This document shows, piece after piece, positions 1 through 8,593 of a stretch of 64,000 nt of DNA. Source of the DNA: an uncultured Caulobacterales bacterium (lineage in GTDB: Bacteria; Pseudomonadota; Alphaproteobacteria; Caulobacterales; Caulobacteraceae). Made by a program: the position numbers and the translations under genes. Position 1 is the stretch's first letter. Each line of letters starts with the position of its first letter. The DNA lies in the NCBI GenBank assembly GCA_903884425.1, contig CAISEP010000014.1, forward strand, positions 398,531 through 462,530, read 5' to 3'. The notes under the pieces are model-generated. The model was given only the letters and a program-made list of their open reading frames with translations, was not told the DNA's origin and made no database searches.

Positions 1-172
1 GCAGCCGTGCGTCTGTACTGCCGAACGAGGGGGCCGGGCCGTTGAACCAGTCCGGGTGGGCCTGACGGTTCTCCATCCGGTAGCCAACCAGCCGCGGGCA
101 CAGGGGGCAGTCCCGTCCAGGCTCCGGCGAGGCTGCGGTCACGGGGGAGGGGCGCGTGCGGGATGCGGACAT
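1..172 (-). CDS. Type 5 (UdgB-like) uracil-DNA glycosylase, N-terminal fragment
   Basis: The gene reads leftward and runs off the left edge; only about 57 N-terminal residues are present. Reading the reverse strand from an ATG at 172 gives RDCPLCPRLVGYR, the paired cysteines that open the iron-sulfur site of type 4/5 uracil-DNA glycosylases, then HPDWFNGPAPSFG, which resembles the stretch that precedes the active-site loop in UdgB proteins. UdgB removes uracil and other deaminated bases from DNA. It starts 5 bp after the stop of the NYN gene and is probably co-transcribed with it. A second, type 4 relative lies at 3050-3883. The catalytic part is outside the window, so the subfamily call rests on the N-terminus alone. 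Confidence 0.75.
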   Translation of the reverse strand, partial: MSASRTRPSPVTAASPEPGRDCPLCPRLVGYRMENRQAHPDWFNGPAPSFGSTDARL

Positions 173-177
173 GACCC

Positions 178-777
178 TCAGTCCTGGTGGGCGCCGCCGG
201 TCCCGTCCTCGTCCGCGTCCTGCAGATAGCGCGGTGCCGGTGCCTGCCGCGGCCGCCCGATCAGGGTGGCCAGGTCCTGCAGGTCGACGAAGGTGTCGGC
301 CTGGCGGCGGAGGTCATCGGAGACCATCGGAGGCTGGGACTTCACCGTCGAGACGACCGTCACCCGCACGCCCTTGCGCTGGACCGCATCGATCAGCCGC
401 CGGAAATCCCCGTCGCCAGAGAACAGCACGATGTGATCCACCGAGGGCGCGATCTCCAGCATGTCCACCGCGATCTCGATGTCCATGTTCCCCTTGGTCC
501 GGGTCAGGCCGGTGGAGGCCTCGGTGTAGCGGCGCACGGGCTTGGTCACCATGGTGAAGCCGTTGTAGTCCAGCCAGTCCACCAGCGGTCGGATCGGCGA
601 ATATTCCTGATCCTCGACAATGGCGGTGTAATAGTAGGCGCGGACCAGAATTCCGCGCTTGCGGAACTCCTCCAGCAGCTTCTTGTAGTCGATGTCGAAA
701 TTGAGGGTCTTCACGGCGGCGTAGAGGTTGGACCCATCAATGAACAGCGCCAGTCGATCCGTCGGATAAAACGTCAT
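178..777 (-). CDS. NYN domain (LabA/DUF88 family) protein
   Basis: 199 residues. The NYN fold is PIN-like and its members are usually RNases or RNA-binding proteins. The expected acidic positions are visible: D in LFIDGSNLY near residue 14, D in KGNMDIEIAVDM near 98, and two D in LFSGDGDFRRLI near 120. Downstream comes VRVTVVST and a helical region, then a polar tail with no fold signal. It lies back to back with folK (22 bp apart) and just upstream of the UdgB-like gene on the same strand. The family is widespread in alphaproteobacteria; no specific substrate can be read from the sequence. Confidence 0.85.
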   Translation of the reverse strand: MTFYPTDRLALFIDGSNLYAAVKTLNFDIDYKKLLEEFRKRGILVRAYYYTAIVEDQEYSPIRPLVDWLDYNGFTMVTKPVRRYTEASTGLTRTKGNMDIEIAVDMLEIAPSVDHIVLFSGDGDFRRLIDAVQRKGVRVTVVSTVKSQPPMVSDDLRRQADTFVDLQDLATLIGRPRQAPAPRYLQDADEDGTGGAHQD

Positions 778-800
778 GAAATCAAAATCCCAGTCTCGAA

Positions 801-1322
801 ATGAATCAGAACAGCCTTGATGACGCCGTTGTTATAGCACTCGGCGGGAACCTGCCGAGTCTTCATGGCGGGCCGAGGGAGACCCTGGCCTCTGCCCTTC
901 GCTGTCTGCCCGGGGAGGGGCTGGAACCGGTTTCCATTTCCGGATGGTGGCGCTCCACGGCCTGGCCGGATTCCGATGCGCCTGAGTACATCAATGCCGT
1001 CGCCCTTGTCGAGACAGCGCTCGGTCCCGCGGAGGTGCTGGCGGCCCTGCACCGGATCGAGGACCGTCACGGACGAATCCGCTCCGCCCTGAATGCGCCG
1101 CGCACCCTCGACCTCGATCTGATCGCCCATGGCCGCGCCGTGTGGCCGGGGCCCGGCCTCGTCCTGCCCCATCCCCGGGCGGCGGAGCGCCTGTTCGTCA
1201 TGGGTCCCCTGGCCGAGATCGCCCCCGACTGGCACCATCCGGTCACCGGCCGAACCGCTCGGGAACTGGCGGCAGAGGCCGGCGTGGGGAGGGACAGCCG
1301 GCCGCTGTCACCGGCGGCCTGA
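801..1322 (+). CDS. folK: 2-amino-4-hydroxy-6-hydroxymethyldihydropteridine pyrophosphokinase (HPPK)
   Basis: 173 residues, close to the usual 160-180. HPPK transfers pyrophosphate from ATP to 6-hydroxymethyl-7,8-dihydropterin, the step before dihydropteroate synthase in folate synthesis. Family landmarks are VIALGGNLP at the N-terminus, the Mg-ATP binding RTLDLDLIAHG near residue 105, and VLPHPRAAERLFVMGPLAEIAP near 122, where the His and Arg line the active site. It stands alone here; folP or folB are not adjacent. Its 3' end lies 6 bp from the convergent lytic transglycosylase stop. Confidence 0.95.
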   Translation: MNQNSLDDAVVIALGGNLPSLHGGPRETLASALRCLPGEGLEPVSISGWWRSTAWPDSDAPEYINAVALVETALGPAEVLAALHRIEDRHGRIRSALNAPRTLDLDLIAHGRAVWPGPGLVLPHPRAAERLFVMGPLAEIAPDWHHPVTGRTARELAAEAGVGRDSRPLSPAA

Positions 1323-1328
1323 CACGCC

Positions 1329-3002
1329 TCAGGGCTGGTCCAGCACGGCCTTGATCTGGCGGGCGGCGCTGGCGGCGGCATCCAGCGTGCGGGAGGTCTG
1401 GCCCAGCATCAGGCGGTAGATCCAGTAGTTGGCCACCACCCGCTGCACATATTCCCGGGTCTCGCCGCCAGGCGTACTTTCGAGGATCAGCAGGCTGTCC
1501 GCGCCCGGCATCTGGGCTGCGGTCTTGATGATCGTCCCGGGACCGGAATTGTAGGCAGCGATGGCGTGCACCAGATCGCCCTTGGTCGCCTCCAGCAGGC
1601 GGCTGACATAGTCCTGTCCGATCCGCAGGTTCAGCGCCGGGTCCTTCAGGGCGGTGGGATCCCGCATCAGCCCGTCGTCCTGCGTCACCCGGGCCGCCGT
1701 GGTCGGAGTCAGCTGCATCAGCCCATAGGCCCCCGCCGTGCTCGACGCATCGGGGTTGAACCGGCTCTCCTGTTTGACCAGGGCATAGACCAGGGCCTTT
1801 TCCAGGGTGTAGCCGCCGATCGGATAGAAGTCCGGCGTCTGGTAGGACGACAGGTCGAAGGTGCGCCGCCCGTGTCCGATGTCCGTCGGCGACGACAGGG
1901 GCGCGCCCAGGGCCAGGGCCAGGGCGGCCCAGCGACGCCGGTCTGCACCGGCGGGCGCACCCAGCAGGGCCGTGCGAAGCTCGAGCCCCGCCTCAGACCG
2001 GAAACCCAGCTGGGCGAAGGCCGCGGCCCGGTGGGCCCGGGGATCGGTGCGGACGAGCCGCATGACCGCCGTCTCCGGTGTGGCACCGGCGGACGTGGTG
2101 CGCGGGGCCTCGTCGCCCCGGCCGGTATCCTCCAGCACCAGGCCCGAAGGCCCGACCGCCGGATCAAGCCCCAGCTGCCGCTCGGCGATCAGGCCGTAGA
2201 AGGTGTAGGGCGTGGCCGCTGCCGTCTGCAGAAAGGCCGGTGCCGCCTCCGCATGACCCCCGGCAATGGCCGCGCGCGCGGCCCAGTAGGCCCCGGCCGA
2301 TCGGACCCAGTCGTTCTGCGCCCGATCCCGGGACAGGGCGGCGAACGCGTCCCGCGCCTCGTCGAAATGCTTCAGCCGGTAGGCCGAAAGGCCCAGGACC
2401 CAGTGCTCCCCCGCCGTGCGGGCGAGCCGATAGGCCAGGGAGACGTCCCCGCGGTAATAGGCTTCCCGCGCCGCTTCGATGCCGCGGGACACGGCGACCC
2501 GGGGCTTGGGCGGGGCCTCCAGATGCTCTGCAACGCGCTCCACCCGGGACCAGGCCGCGGCATCGGCGGCCCCGTCCACTTCCGGGTCCGGACTGGGCAG
2601 CGGCAGCTCGGACGCGATCTGGCGCTTGCGCGCCACGGCCCAGACCCGATCGGCTCCGGGCAGCTGGTGATATTTCTGCAGCCAGGTCTTCAGTTCCGCA
2701 AAGCTGGCCGAATAGGTGGGGGACATCAGCTTCTCGAAGGTCACACGACCGACGAGGCAGGGGTCGTGGACCTTCTTCAGCTCTGCATCCGCGGTGTCGA
2801 AGTCGCCCCGGCGAACGGCGGCGAAGGCCGCGGCATAGGCCCCGAGGTCCGCCGGCTTCAGCACCCGCACGGGCAGGGCCGCGGACGGCGCAGAGCTTGC
2901 CGCCGCGGGCGCAGCCGCCACCGCCGTCGCCCCCATGAGGCTGACAGTCATCAACAGAACAGCGAGACCGGTTGGCTGCAACGCATCGCCCTCTGGGGGC
3001 AT
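1329..3002 (-). CDS. Soluble lytic murein transglycosylase
   Basis: 557 residues. N-terminal hydrophobic stretch followed by an Ala/Ser/Pro-rich region indicates export to the periplasm; ATG at 2951 (residue 18) is an alternative start, and neither has a clear Shine-Dalgarno. The middle is a long helical superhelix-like region, as in Slt70. The C-terminal SLT domain carries LVKQESRFNPDASS with the catalytic Glu near residue 411, then GAYGLMQLTPTTA and LRIGQDYVSRLL, and HAIAAYNSGPG. The enzyme cleaves the MurNAc-GlcNAc bond of peptidoglycan, giving 1,6-anhydro ends. Length and layout match alphaproteobacterial Slt homologues. Confidence 0.92.
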   Translation of the reverse strand: MPPEGDALQPTGLAVLLMTVSLMGATAVAAAPAAASSAPSAALPVRVLKPADLGAYAAAFAAVRRGDFDTADAELKKVHDPCLVGRVTFEKLMSPTYSASFAELKTWLQKYHQLPGADRVWAVARKRQIASELPLPSPDPEVDGAADAAAWSRVERVAEHLEAPPKPRVAVSRGIEAAREAYYRGDVSLAYRLARTAGEHWVLGLSAYRLKHFDEARDAFAALSRDRAQNDWVRSAGAYWAARAAIAGGHAEAAPAFLQTAAATPYTFYGLIAERQLGLDPAVGPSGLVLEDTGRGDEAPRTTSAGATPETAVMRLVRTDPRAHRAAAFAQLGFRSEAGLELRTALLGAPAGADRRRWAALALALGAPLSSPTDIGHGRRTFDLSSYQTPDFYPIGGYTLEKALVYALVKQESRFNPDASSTAGAYGLMQLTPTTAARVTQDDGLMRDPTALKDPALNLRIGQDYVSRLLEATKGDLVHAIAAYNSGPGTIIKTAAQMPGADSLLILESTPGGETREYVQRVVANYWIYRLMLGQTSRTLDAAASAARQIKAVLDQP

Positions 3003-3049
3003 CGCGGACGAGGCCCATCGCCCGACAGGTCCACGGACGCCCTGTCTTA

Positions 3050-3883
3050 TTAGGGGGAACCCCGCTCCCGATCAAGTCTGGCGGCCACGCTCATCAGATC
3101 AGACCAGGCCTGCTTCTTGGCGGCGGGCTGGCGCAGCAGGAAGGCCGGGTGAAGGGTCGGCAGGGTGGGGCGGGGATGCCCGTCCTCGCCGGTCCATTCG
3201 GACCAGCGCCCCCGCAGGCTGAGGATGCCCTCCGGCCGCCCCAGCATGGCCTTGGCGGCGGCACCGCCCACCAGCACCAGCAGCTTGGGATCCACCAGCT
3301 CGATGGCCCGGGCGACGAAGGGTGCGCAGATGGCCTGCTCCTCCGGCGTGGGGGTGCGGTTGGCCGGGGGACGCCAGAAGACGGTGTTGGTGATGAACAC
3401 CTCCCCCTCCAGTCCGGCGGCGGCCAGCATCCGGTCCAGCAGCTTGCCCGCCTTGCCGACGAAGGGCTGGCCCTGGATGTCCTCGTCGGCGCCGGGACCT
3501 TCGCCGATCAGCATCACCGGCGCATCCGCCCGGCCGCGGGCGAAGACCGACTGCCGCGCCCCCATGGTCTTCAGGGGGCAGAGCTCGAAGGCGGCAATGG
3601 CGGCTGCCAGGGCCTCGAGGCTGTCGGCAGCCCGGGCCAGATCCCGGGCGATGGCGACGGCACTGGCGGTGCCGACCCCGCCGCCGACCGGGCTCAGCAC
3701 CAGGGACGTCTCCCCGCGCACGGCGGCCGCAGCCGTGCGGGCGGGCGCGTCGAGGCGGCGGCGACCCGCCTCCAGCCGGTTGACCGGGGCCTCGGCATAG
3801 GCCGTGTCCACCCCCGCCTCGGCCCAGAAGGCCAGAAGGCTGGTCAGGGCCGCATCCGGGGCAAGGGGAGGGGCAGGGTTCAA
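3050..3883 (-). CDS. Type 4-like uracil-DNA glycosylase family protein
   Basis: 277 residues. After about 95 residues of low-complexity N-terminus comes the UDG fold: LCPLKTMGARQSVF, motif A MLIGEGPGADEDIQGQPF, GKAGKLLDRML, NTVFWRPPANRTPTPEE, LLVLVGGAAAKAML and the C-terminal TLHPAFLLRQP with the motif-B His. These are the type 4 (SPO1 polymerase-like) signatures for uracil excision. The whole protein has only two cysteines (in LCPLK and in AICAPF), whereas the classical type 4 cluster uses four, so an intact 4Fe-4S site is doubtful. It is divergent from the ETF-QO gene, 121 bp apart. Confidence 0.85.
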   Translation of the reverse strand: MNPAPPLAPDAALTSLLAFWAEAGVDTAYAEAPVNRLEAGRRRLDAPARTAAAAVRGETSLVLSPVGGGVGTASAVAIARDLARAADSLEALAAAIAAFELCPLKTMGARQSVFARGRADAPVMLIGEGPGADEDIQGQPFVGKAGKLLDRMLAAAGLEGEVFITNTVFWRPPANRTPTPEEQAICAPFVARAIELVDPKLLVLVGGAAAKAMLGRPEGILSLRGRWSEWTGEDGHPRPTLPTLHPAFLLRQPAAKKQAWSDLMSVAARLDRERGSP

Positions 3884-4004
3884 ATCGTCCGTCCGGATGG
3901 GAAGGTTGCAGGTGGGTCACAGAAGATGGGGCTTGACCACCCTTGCAACACATTCGGATAAGACAGCCTCCGGATCAATGGATCCGCGTCAAGGAACCTT
4001 GCGC

Positions 4005-5675
4005 ATGAGCGACGCCCCCGAACGCGAGTCGATGGAATATGATGTTGTGATCGTCGGGGGCGGGCCGTCGGGCCTGTCCGCGGCCATCCGACTGAAGCAA
4101 CTGGCCGCAGAGGCGGGGGCCGAGGTGTCCGTCGCGCTGGTCGAGAAGGGCTCCGAGGTCGGGGCTCACATCCTGTCCGGCGCGGTGATCGATCCCAAGG
4201 CCCTGACGGAGCTGTTCCCCGACTGGAAGGACCGCGGCGCGCCGCTGGAGACGCCGGTGACCAGGGACCGGTTCCTGATGCTCGGCCCGTCGGGGGAGAT
4301 CTCCCTGCCCATGTGGGCCATGCCGCCCTTCATGCACAATCATGGGTGCTACATCGCCTCCCTGGCCAATGTGTGCCGGTGGCTGGCCACCCAGGCCGAG
4401 GAGTTGGGGGTCGAGATCTATCCGGGCTTTGCCGCGTCAGAGCTGGTGAAGCGGGAGGATGGCTCGATCAAGGGCGTGGTGGTCGGCGTCGTCGGCATCG
4501 GCAAGGACGGCGAGGAAAAGCCGGACTACCAGCCGGGCATGGAACTGCACGGCCGCTATGTGTTCATCGCCGAGGGCGTGCGCGGGTCGCTGGCCAAGCA
4601 GGTCATCGCCAACTTCAAGCTGGACGAGGGGCGCGAGCCGCAGAAGTTCGGCATCGGCATCAAGGAACTGTGGCAGGTGCCCCCGGAAAAGCACCAGCCG
4701 GGCCTGGCCCAGCACAGCTTCGGCTGGCCGCTGGACGACAAGACTGGCGGCGGCTCGTTCATGTACCACTTCGGGGACAACTACGTGGCCGTCGGCTTCG
4801 TGCTGCACCTGAACTACAAGAACCCCTACATCTCGCCCTTCGACGAGTTCCAGCGCTTCAAGCAGCACCTGTCCGTGCGGCCGCATCTGGAAGGCGGTCG
4901 CCGCATCGCCTACGGGGCGCGGGCGATCACGGAGGGCGGGCTTCAGTCCGTGCCGAAGCTGTCCTTCCCCGGCGGCGTGCTGATCGGCTGCTCTGCCGGT
5001 TTCGTGAACGTTCCGCGGATCAAGGGCAGCCACAATGCCATGAAGACCGGCATGCTGGCGGCGGAGGCGGCCTTCACCGCCCTGCAGGCCGGCCGCGGCG
5101 GGGACGAGCTGACGGAATACCAGACCGGCTACGAGCGCAGCTGGGTCTACAAGGAGCTGAAGCTTGTCCGCAACGCCAAGCCCCTGTGGTCGCGGTTCGG
5201 CACCTTCATCGGCATTCCCCTGGGCGGCCTCGACATGTGGACCAACCAGCTGTTCGGCTTCTCCCTGTTCGGCACGCTGAAGCACGGCAAGACCGACGCC
5301 CAGTCCACGGGCCTGGCCAAGGACTACAAGCCGATCAGCTATCCCAAGCCGGACGGGGTGATCAGCTTCGACAAGCTGAGCTCGGTGTTCATCTCCAACA
5401 CCAATCACGAGGAAGACCAGCCCGCGCACCTGCGGCTGAAGGACCCGTCGGTCCCGATCTCGGTGAACCTGCCCAAGTACGGGGAGCCCGCGCGGCTCTA
5501 CTGCCCGGCGGGGGTGTACGAGGTGGTCTATGACGAGCAGCAGGCCAACCCGAAGTTCGTGATCAACGCCCAGAACTGCGTCCACTGCAAGACCTGCGAC
5601 ATCAAGGACCCGTCGCAGAACATCGTCTGGACGACGCCGGAAGGCGGCGGCGGCCCGAACTATCCGAACATGTGA
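4005..5675 (+). CDS. Electron transfer flavoprotein-ubiquinone oxidoreductase
   Basis: 556 residues from the ATG at 4005, chosen because AAGGA lies at 3991-3995 and homology begins at once with YDVVIVGGGPSGLSAAIRL, the FAD-binding dinucleotide motif. The reading frame is open further upstream but that part overlaps the divergent promoter region. The C-terminus carries the ferredoxin-like 4Fe-4S ligands in LYCPAGVYEV and NCVHCKTCDIKDPSQNI. The enzyme passes electrons from reduced ETF, fed by acyl-CoA dehydrogenases, to ubiquinone at the inner membrane. An acyl-CoA dehydrogenase and enoyl-CoA hydratase that could use this route are at 51768 and 53359. Length equals that of the family. Confidence 0.97.
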   Translation: MSDAPERESMEYDVVIVGGGPSGLSAAIRLKQLAAEAGAEVSVALVEKGSEVGAHILSGAVIDPKALTELFPDWKDRGAPLETPVTRDRFLMLGPSGEISLPMWAMPPFMHNHGCYIASLANVCRWLATQAEELGVEIYPGFAASELVKREDGSIKGVVVGVVGIGKDGEEKPDYQPGMELHGRYVFIAEGVRGSLAKQVIANFKLDEGREPQKFGIGIKELWQVPPEKHQPGLAQHSFGWPLDDKTGGGSFMYHFGDNYVAVGFVLHLNYKNPYISPFDEFQRFKQHLSVRPHLEGGRRIAYGARAITEGGLQSVPKLSFPGGVLIGCSAGFVNVPRIKGSHNAMKTGMLAAEAAFTALQAGRGGDELTEYQTGYERSWVYKELKLVRNAKPLWSRFGTFIGIPLGGLDMWTNQLFGFSLFGTLKHGKTDAQSTGLAKDYKPISYPKPDGVISFDKLSSVFISNTNHEEDQPAHLRLKDPSVPISVNLPKYGEPARLYCPAGVYEVVYDEQQANPKFVINAQNCVHCKTCDIKDPSQNIVWTTPEGGGGPNYPNM

Positions 5676-5746
5676 CGCAAGAACGGCCGGGGCCCGACGC
5701 GCCCCGGCCCTTGCAGGCGCGGCCGAAATCATGGGACTGTCGGCCG

Positions 5747-7576
5747 ATGAAGCTCTTTCCGGTTCAGGCTCTCCGTTCCCGGCCCCGGCGGTCACCGGTC
5801 CTGCGGCGCACCAGCGTCCTCGGGGCCCTGTTCCTGGCAGGTTGCGCCTCGACGGCGGCCAACGGGCCTGCACCGCGGATGGTGGCCCCGTCGCCCCCCG
5901 CGCTGGCCCCCTCCGACAGCTACGGCCTGTTCCTGTCCGGCCAGCAGGCGGCCTCGGAGGGTGACCTCACCCGTTCGGCCGGCCTGTTCGACCAGGCCAG
6001 CGTCACGGACCCGCAGGACCCGTTCCTCCGGGCCAAGGCGTTCTCCATCCTCGTCCTGGCCGGTCAGCTGGATCGCGCGGCGGCCGTCGCCGCCTCCGGG
6101 CCGGTGGACGCCGACGACACGGTCACCGGGCTTGTGCTGATCCTTCGGGCCATCAATGCCCTGGCCGAGGACCGGGGCCGTGATGCGGAGAGCGCCCTGG
6201 CGGACAATCCCGCCCTCGGCCCCCATTCGGTCGCGGCCGCCCTGATCCGTCCCTGGGCTGCGGCTGCGGCCGGGGACTGGAAGACGGCGACGGCCCCCTC
6301 CGGCCCCGGCACCGACAAGCTGGTGGTGGCCTTCGGCGGGGTCGGCCGGGCGCAGTTGCTGGAGCGCAGCGGTCGGCTCAGCGAGGCCGACGCGGCCTTC
6401 AAGGCCATCGCCGCCAGCCGGGAGCCGATCTTCATCCTGGCCTATGGGGCCTTCCTCGAGCGACGGGGCCGGGCGACGGAGGCCGTGGCCCTCTACACCC
6501 AGGCGCTCGCCCGGGCACCCGATGATCCGGCCCTGAGCCTGGCACGCAAGCGGGCCCAGTCCCGGGGCACCGCGCCGGCGGCCCCGACCCTGCTGGAAGG
6601 ACCGGCGGACTGCCTGATCAATCTGGCGGCCCTGCTGATCGGGGATCACCAGCCGGAGGTGGGGCTCAGCTATCTGCGCCTGGCCCTGCGGCTGGATCCC
6701 GGCCGCACCGACGCCTGGGTGCTGGCCGGCGAGACCCTGTCCCAGCTGGGGGACCTGACCGGCAGTCGCGCGGCCTTCCTCCAGGTCCGGCCCGGCAATC
6801 CTTCCTACACGGCGGCGCGCATCCGGCTGGCCCTCAGCTTCCAGCAGGTGGGGGACCGGACCCAGGCCCTGAAGATCACCCATGATGCCCTGGCTGCCGC
6901 GCCCGGGGATGTGGAGACCGAAGTCGTCTATGCGGAACTGCTGCGCGATGCCCAGCGCTATCAGGAAGCGATCGCCGTCCTGAACGGGATCGTGACCCGG
7001 GCGGGCCCCCGCGGCGTGGACGCCCGCATCTATTATCTGCGCGGTGCCAACGAGGAGCGGTCCGGCAAGTGGCCGGAGGCGGAAGCCGATCTGAAGCACT
7101 CCCTGAAACTGGCACCCAATGCCCCCGACGTGCTGAACTATCTGGGCTTTGCCTGGGTCGACCGGGGAGAGCACCTCAAGGAAGCCCTGGAGATGCTGCA
7201 GCGGGCGGTGGCGCTGGCCCCGGATTCCGGTGCCATTCTCGACAGCCTGGGCTGGGCGCGATATCGCACGCGGGACTATGCGGGGGCCGTCCGGGATCTG
7301 GAAAGGGCGGTCTTCCTCGAGCCGGCCGATGCGGAGATCAACGACCATCTCGGCGATGCCTACTGGCGCAATGGTCGCCAGACCGAGGCCCGCTATCAGT
7401 GGCAGCACGTCCTCACCCTGGATCCGGACGCCCGCATCCGCACCTCCGTGGAGACCAAGCTGGAACACGGGCTGGAACCGCTGTCCCTGCCGGCCGCGCC
7501 CATGTCCCGGGCCCCTGCGAACGGTCCCGCCGGGCCCCGCGCCCCGGCGTCGGCCCGCCCGGCCCCGGCCCTCTGA
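5747..7576 (+). CDS. TPR-repeat lipoprotein upstream of ispE
   Basis: 609 residues from ATG 5747, preferred over the in-frame ATG at 5672 because it opens a lipoprotein signal: basic residues, a hydrophobic run and the lipobox LAGC near residue 32. The rest is an array of tetratricopeptide-like helices, clearest in the C-terminal half (DARIYYLRGANEERSGKWPEAEADL, then a repeat with ALEMLQRAVALAPDSG, then VFLEPADAEINDHLGDAYWR). Such proteins scaffold other proteins; no enzyme motif is seen. The order ETF-QO, TPR protein, ispE is a common alphaproteobacterial arrangement. The tail is Pro/Ala-rich. Role inferred: outer-membrane-anchored periplasmic assembly or cell-envelope factor. Confidence 0.85.
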   Translation: MKLFPVQALRSRPRRSPVLRRTSVLGALFLAGCASTAANGPAPRMVAPSPPALAPSDSYGLFLSGQQAASEGDLTRSAGLFDQASVTDPQDPFLRAKAFSILVLAGQLDRAAAVAASGPVDADDTVTGLVLILRAINALAEDRGRDAESALADNPALGPHSVAAALIRPWAAAAAGDWKTATAPSGPGTDKLVVAFGGVGRAQLLERSGRLSEADAAFKAIAASREPIFILAYGAFLERRGRATEAVALYTQALARAPDDPALSLARKRAQSRGTAPAAPTLLEGPADCLINLAALLIGDHQPEVGLSYLRLALRLDPGRTDAWVLAGETLSQLGDLTGSRAAFLQVRPGNPSYTAARIRLALSFQQVGDRTQALKITHDALAAAPGDVETEVVYAELLRDAQRYQEAIAVLNGIVTRAGPRGVDARIYYLRGANEERSGKWPEAEADLKHSLKLAPNAPDVLNYLGFAWVDRGEHLKEALEMLQRAVALAPDSGAILDSLGWARYRTRDYAGAVRDLERAVFLEPADAEINDHLGDAYWRNGRQTEARYQWQHVLTLDPDARIRTSVETKLEHGLEPLSLPAAPMSRAPANGPAGPRAPASARPAPAL

Positions 7577-7616
7577 GAACCTTCGAGCTCAACCGTCAGC
7601 CCTGGTCCGGAATTTC

Positions 7617-8510
7617 ATGCGTCGCTCTGCCCTGGCACCTGCAAAGGTCAATCTGTTCCTGCATGTCGGGGCCCTGGATGCGGAGGAGGGGCGCCATCCG
7701 GTCTCGTCCCTCATGGTCTTCGCCAATATCGGCGACCGGGTGACGATCGAGCCGGCGGATCATCCGGAATTCGTGCTGGACGGACCCATGTCGGCGCAGC
7801 TGCTCAGCGCGTCGGCGGACGAGAACCTGGTGATCCGCGCCCGGGACCTGGTGCTGCAGCGCCTGCGCCGCCCCGTCGCCCCGTTTCGCCTGACCCTGAT
7901 CAAGTCCCTGCCGGTGGCGTCGGGGCTGGGGGGCGGATCCAGCGATGCGGGGGCCACCCTGGCCCTGGTCCGCGATGCCCTGGACCTGCCGCTGGACGAC
8001 ATGGACCTGCAGGGGCTTGCCGCCCAGCTGGGCTCCGACGGCCCGGCCTGTTTCCGCGCCCGGCCGACGCTTGCCTCCGGCTGGGGGGACGAGCTCGGCC
8101 CCGCACCGAAGATGCCGGTGCTGCATGCGGTGCTGGTCAATCCCGGCGTTTCCTGCTCCACCGCGGCGGTCTATGCCGCCTTCGACCAGCAGGACCGGGT
8201 GCCCGACGTGACCCCGCCGCCCATGCCGGAGGAACTGGAGAGCATCGAGGAGACCGCCGCCTGGCTGAGCTTCACCCGGAACGATCTCGAGGCTCCGGCG
8301 GAGCGGGTCTGCCCGGAGATCACCGAGGTGCTGGCCACCCTGCGGGACGAGCGGGAGACCCTGCTGGCCCGGGTGTCGGGCTCCGGTGCCACCTGCTTTG
8401 CCCTCTGCGCCGGTGACTACGAGGCCCAGAGCCTGCTCGAGCGGATCAATGACCTGCGTCCGGACTGGTGGGCCCGGGTCTGCCGCCTCGGCGGCCCCTG
8501 GAGCGGCTGA
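7617..8510 (+). CDS. ispE: 4-diphosphocytidyl-2-C-methyl-D-erythritol kinase
   Basis: 297 residues from ATG 7617. IspE is a GHMP kinase that phosphorylates the 2-hydroxyl of CDP-ME in the non-mevalonate isoprenoid pathway. Visible landmarks are APAKVNLFLHV at the start (catalytic Lys region), LPVASGLGGGSSDAGATLAL, the ATP-binding glycine loop near residue 103, and the C-terminal RVSGSGATCFALC loop. The frame is open upstream into the TPR gene, but the kinase homology starts exactly at this ATG. It begins 40 bp after the TPR lipoprotein stop, so the two are probably co-transcribed. A strong hairpin follows at 8542. Confidence 0.96.
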   Translation: MRRSALAPAKVNLFLHVGALDAEEGRHPVSSLMVFANIGDRVTIEPADHPEFVLDGPMSAQLLSASADENLVIRARDLVLQRLRRPVAPFRLTLIKSLPVASGLGGGSSDAGATLALVRDALDLPLDDMDLQGLAAQLGSDGPACFRARPTLASGWGDELGPAPKMPVLHAVLVNPGVSCSTAAVYAAFDQQDRVPDVTPPPMPEELESIEETAAWLSFTRNDLEAPAERVCPEITEVLATLRDERETLLARVSGSGATCFALCAGDYEAQSLLERINDLRPDWWARVCRLGGPWSG

Positions 8511-8541
8511 ACCCGGCCTGACCCCGACGCCGGAACGAAAA

Positions 8542-8565
8542 CGGGCGCCTGTTGCCAGGCGCCCG
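8542..8565 (-). terminator. Rho-independent terminator between ispE and amtB
   Basis: A perfect 10-bp GC-rich stem (8542-8551 with 8556-8565) closes a 4-base loop. On the minus strand the stem is followed by TTTTCG, which fits termination of glnK-amtB; on the plus strand the following bases are CTCCGTCTT, a poorer U tract for ispE. It lies in the 83-bp gap between these convergent genes and could work for both. Confidence 0.75.
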
Positions 8566-8593
8566 CTCCGTCTTGGTGATGACGACCGGCCGG

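Noticed and set aside
3804..4004. Upstream extension of the ETF-QO frame by 67 codons
   Set aside because: No homology, covers the divergent promoter, and the ATG at 4005 has a proper ribosome-binding site.
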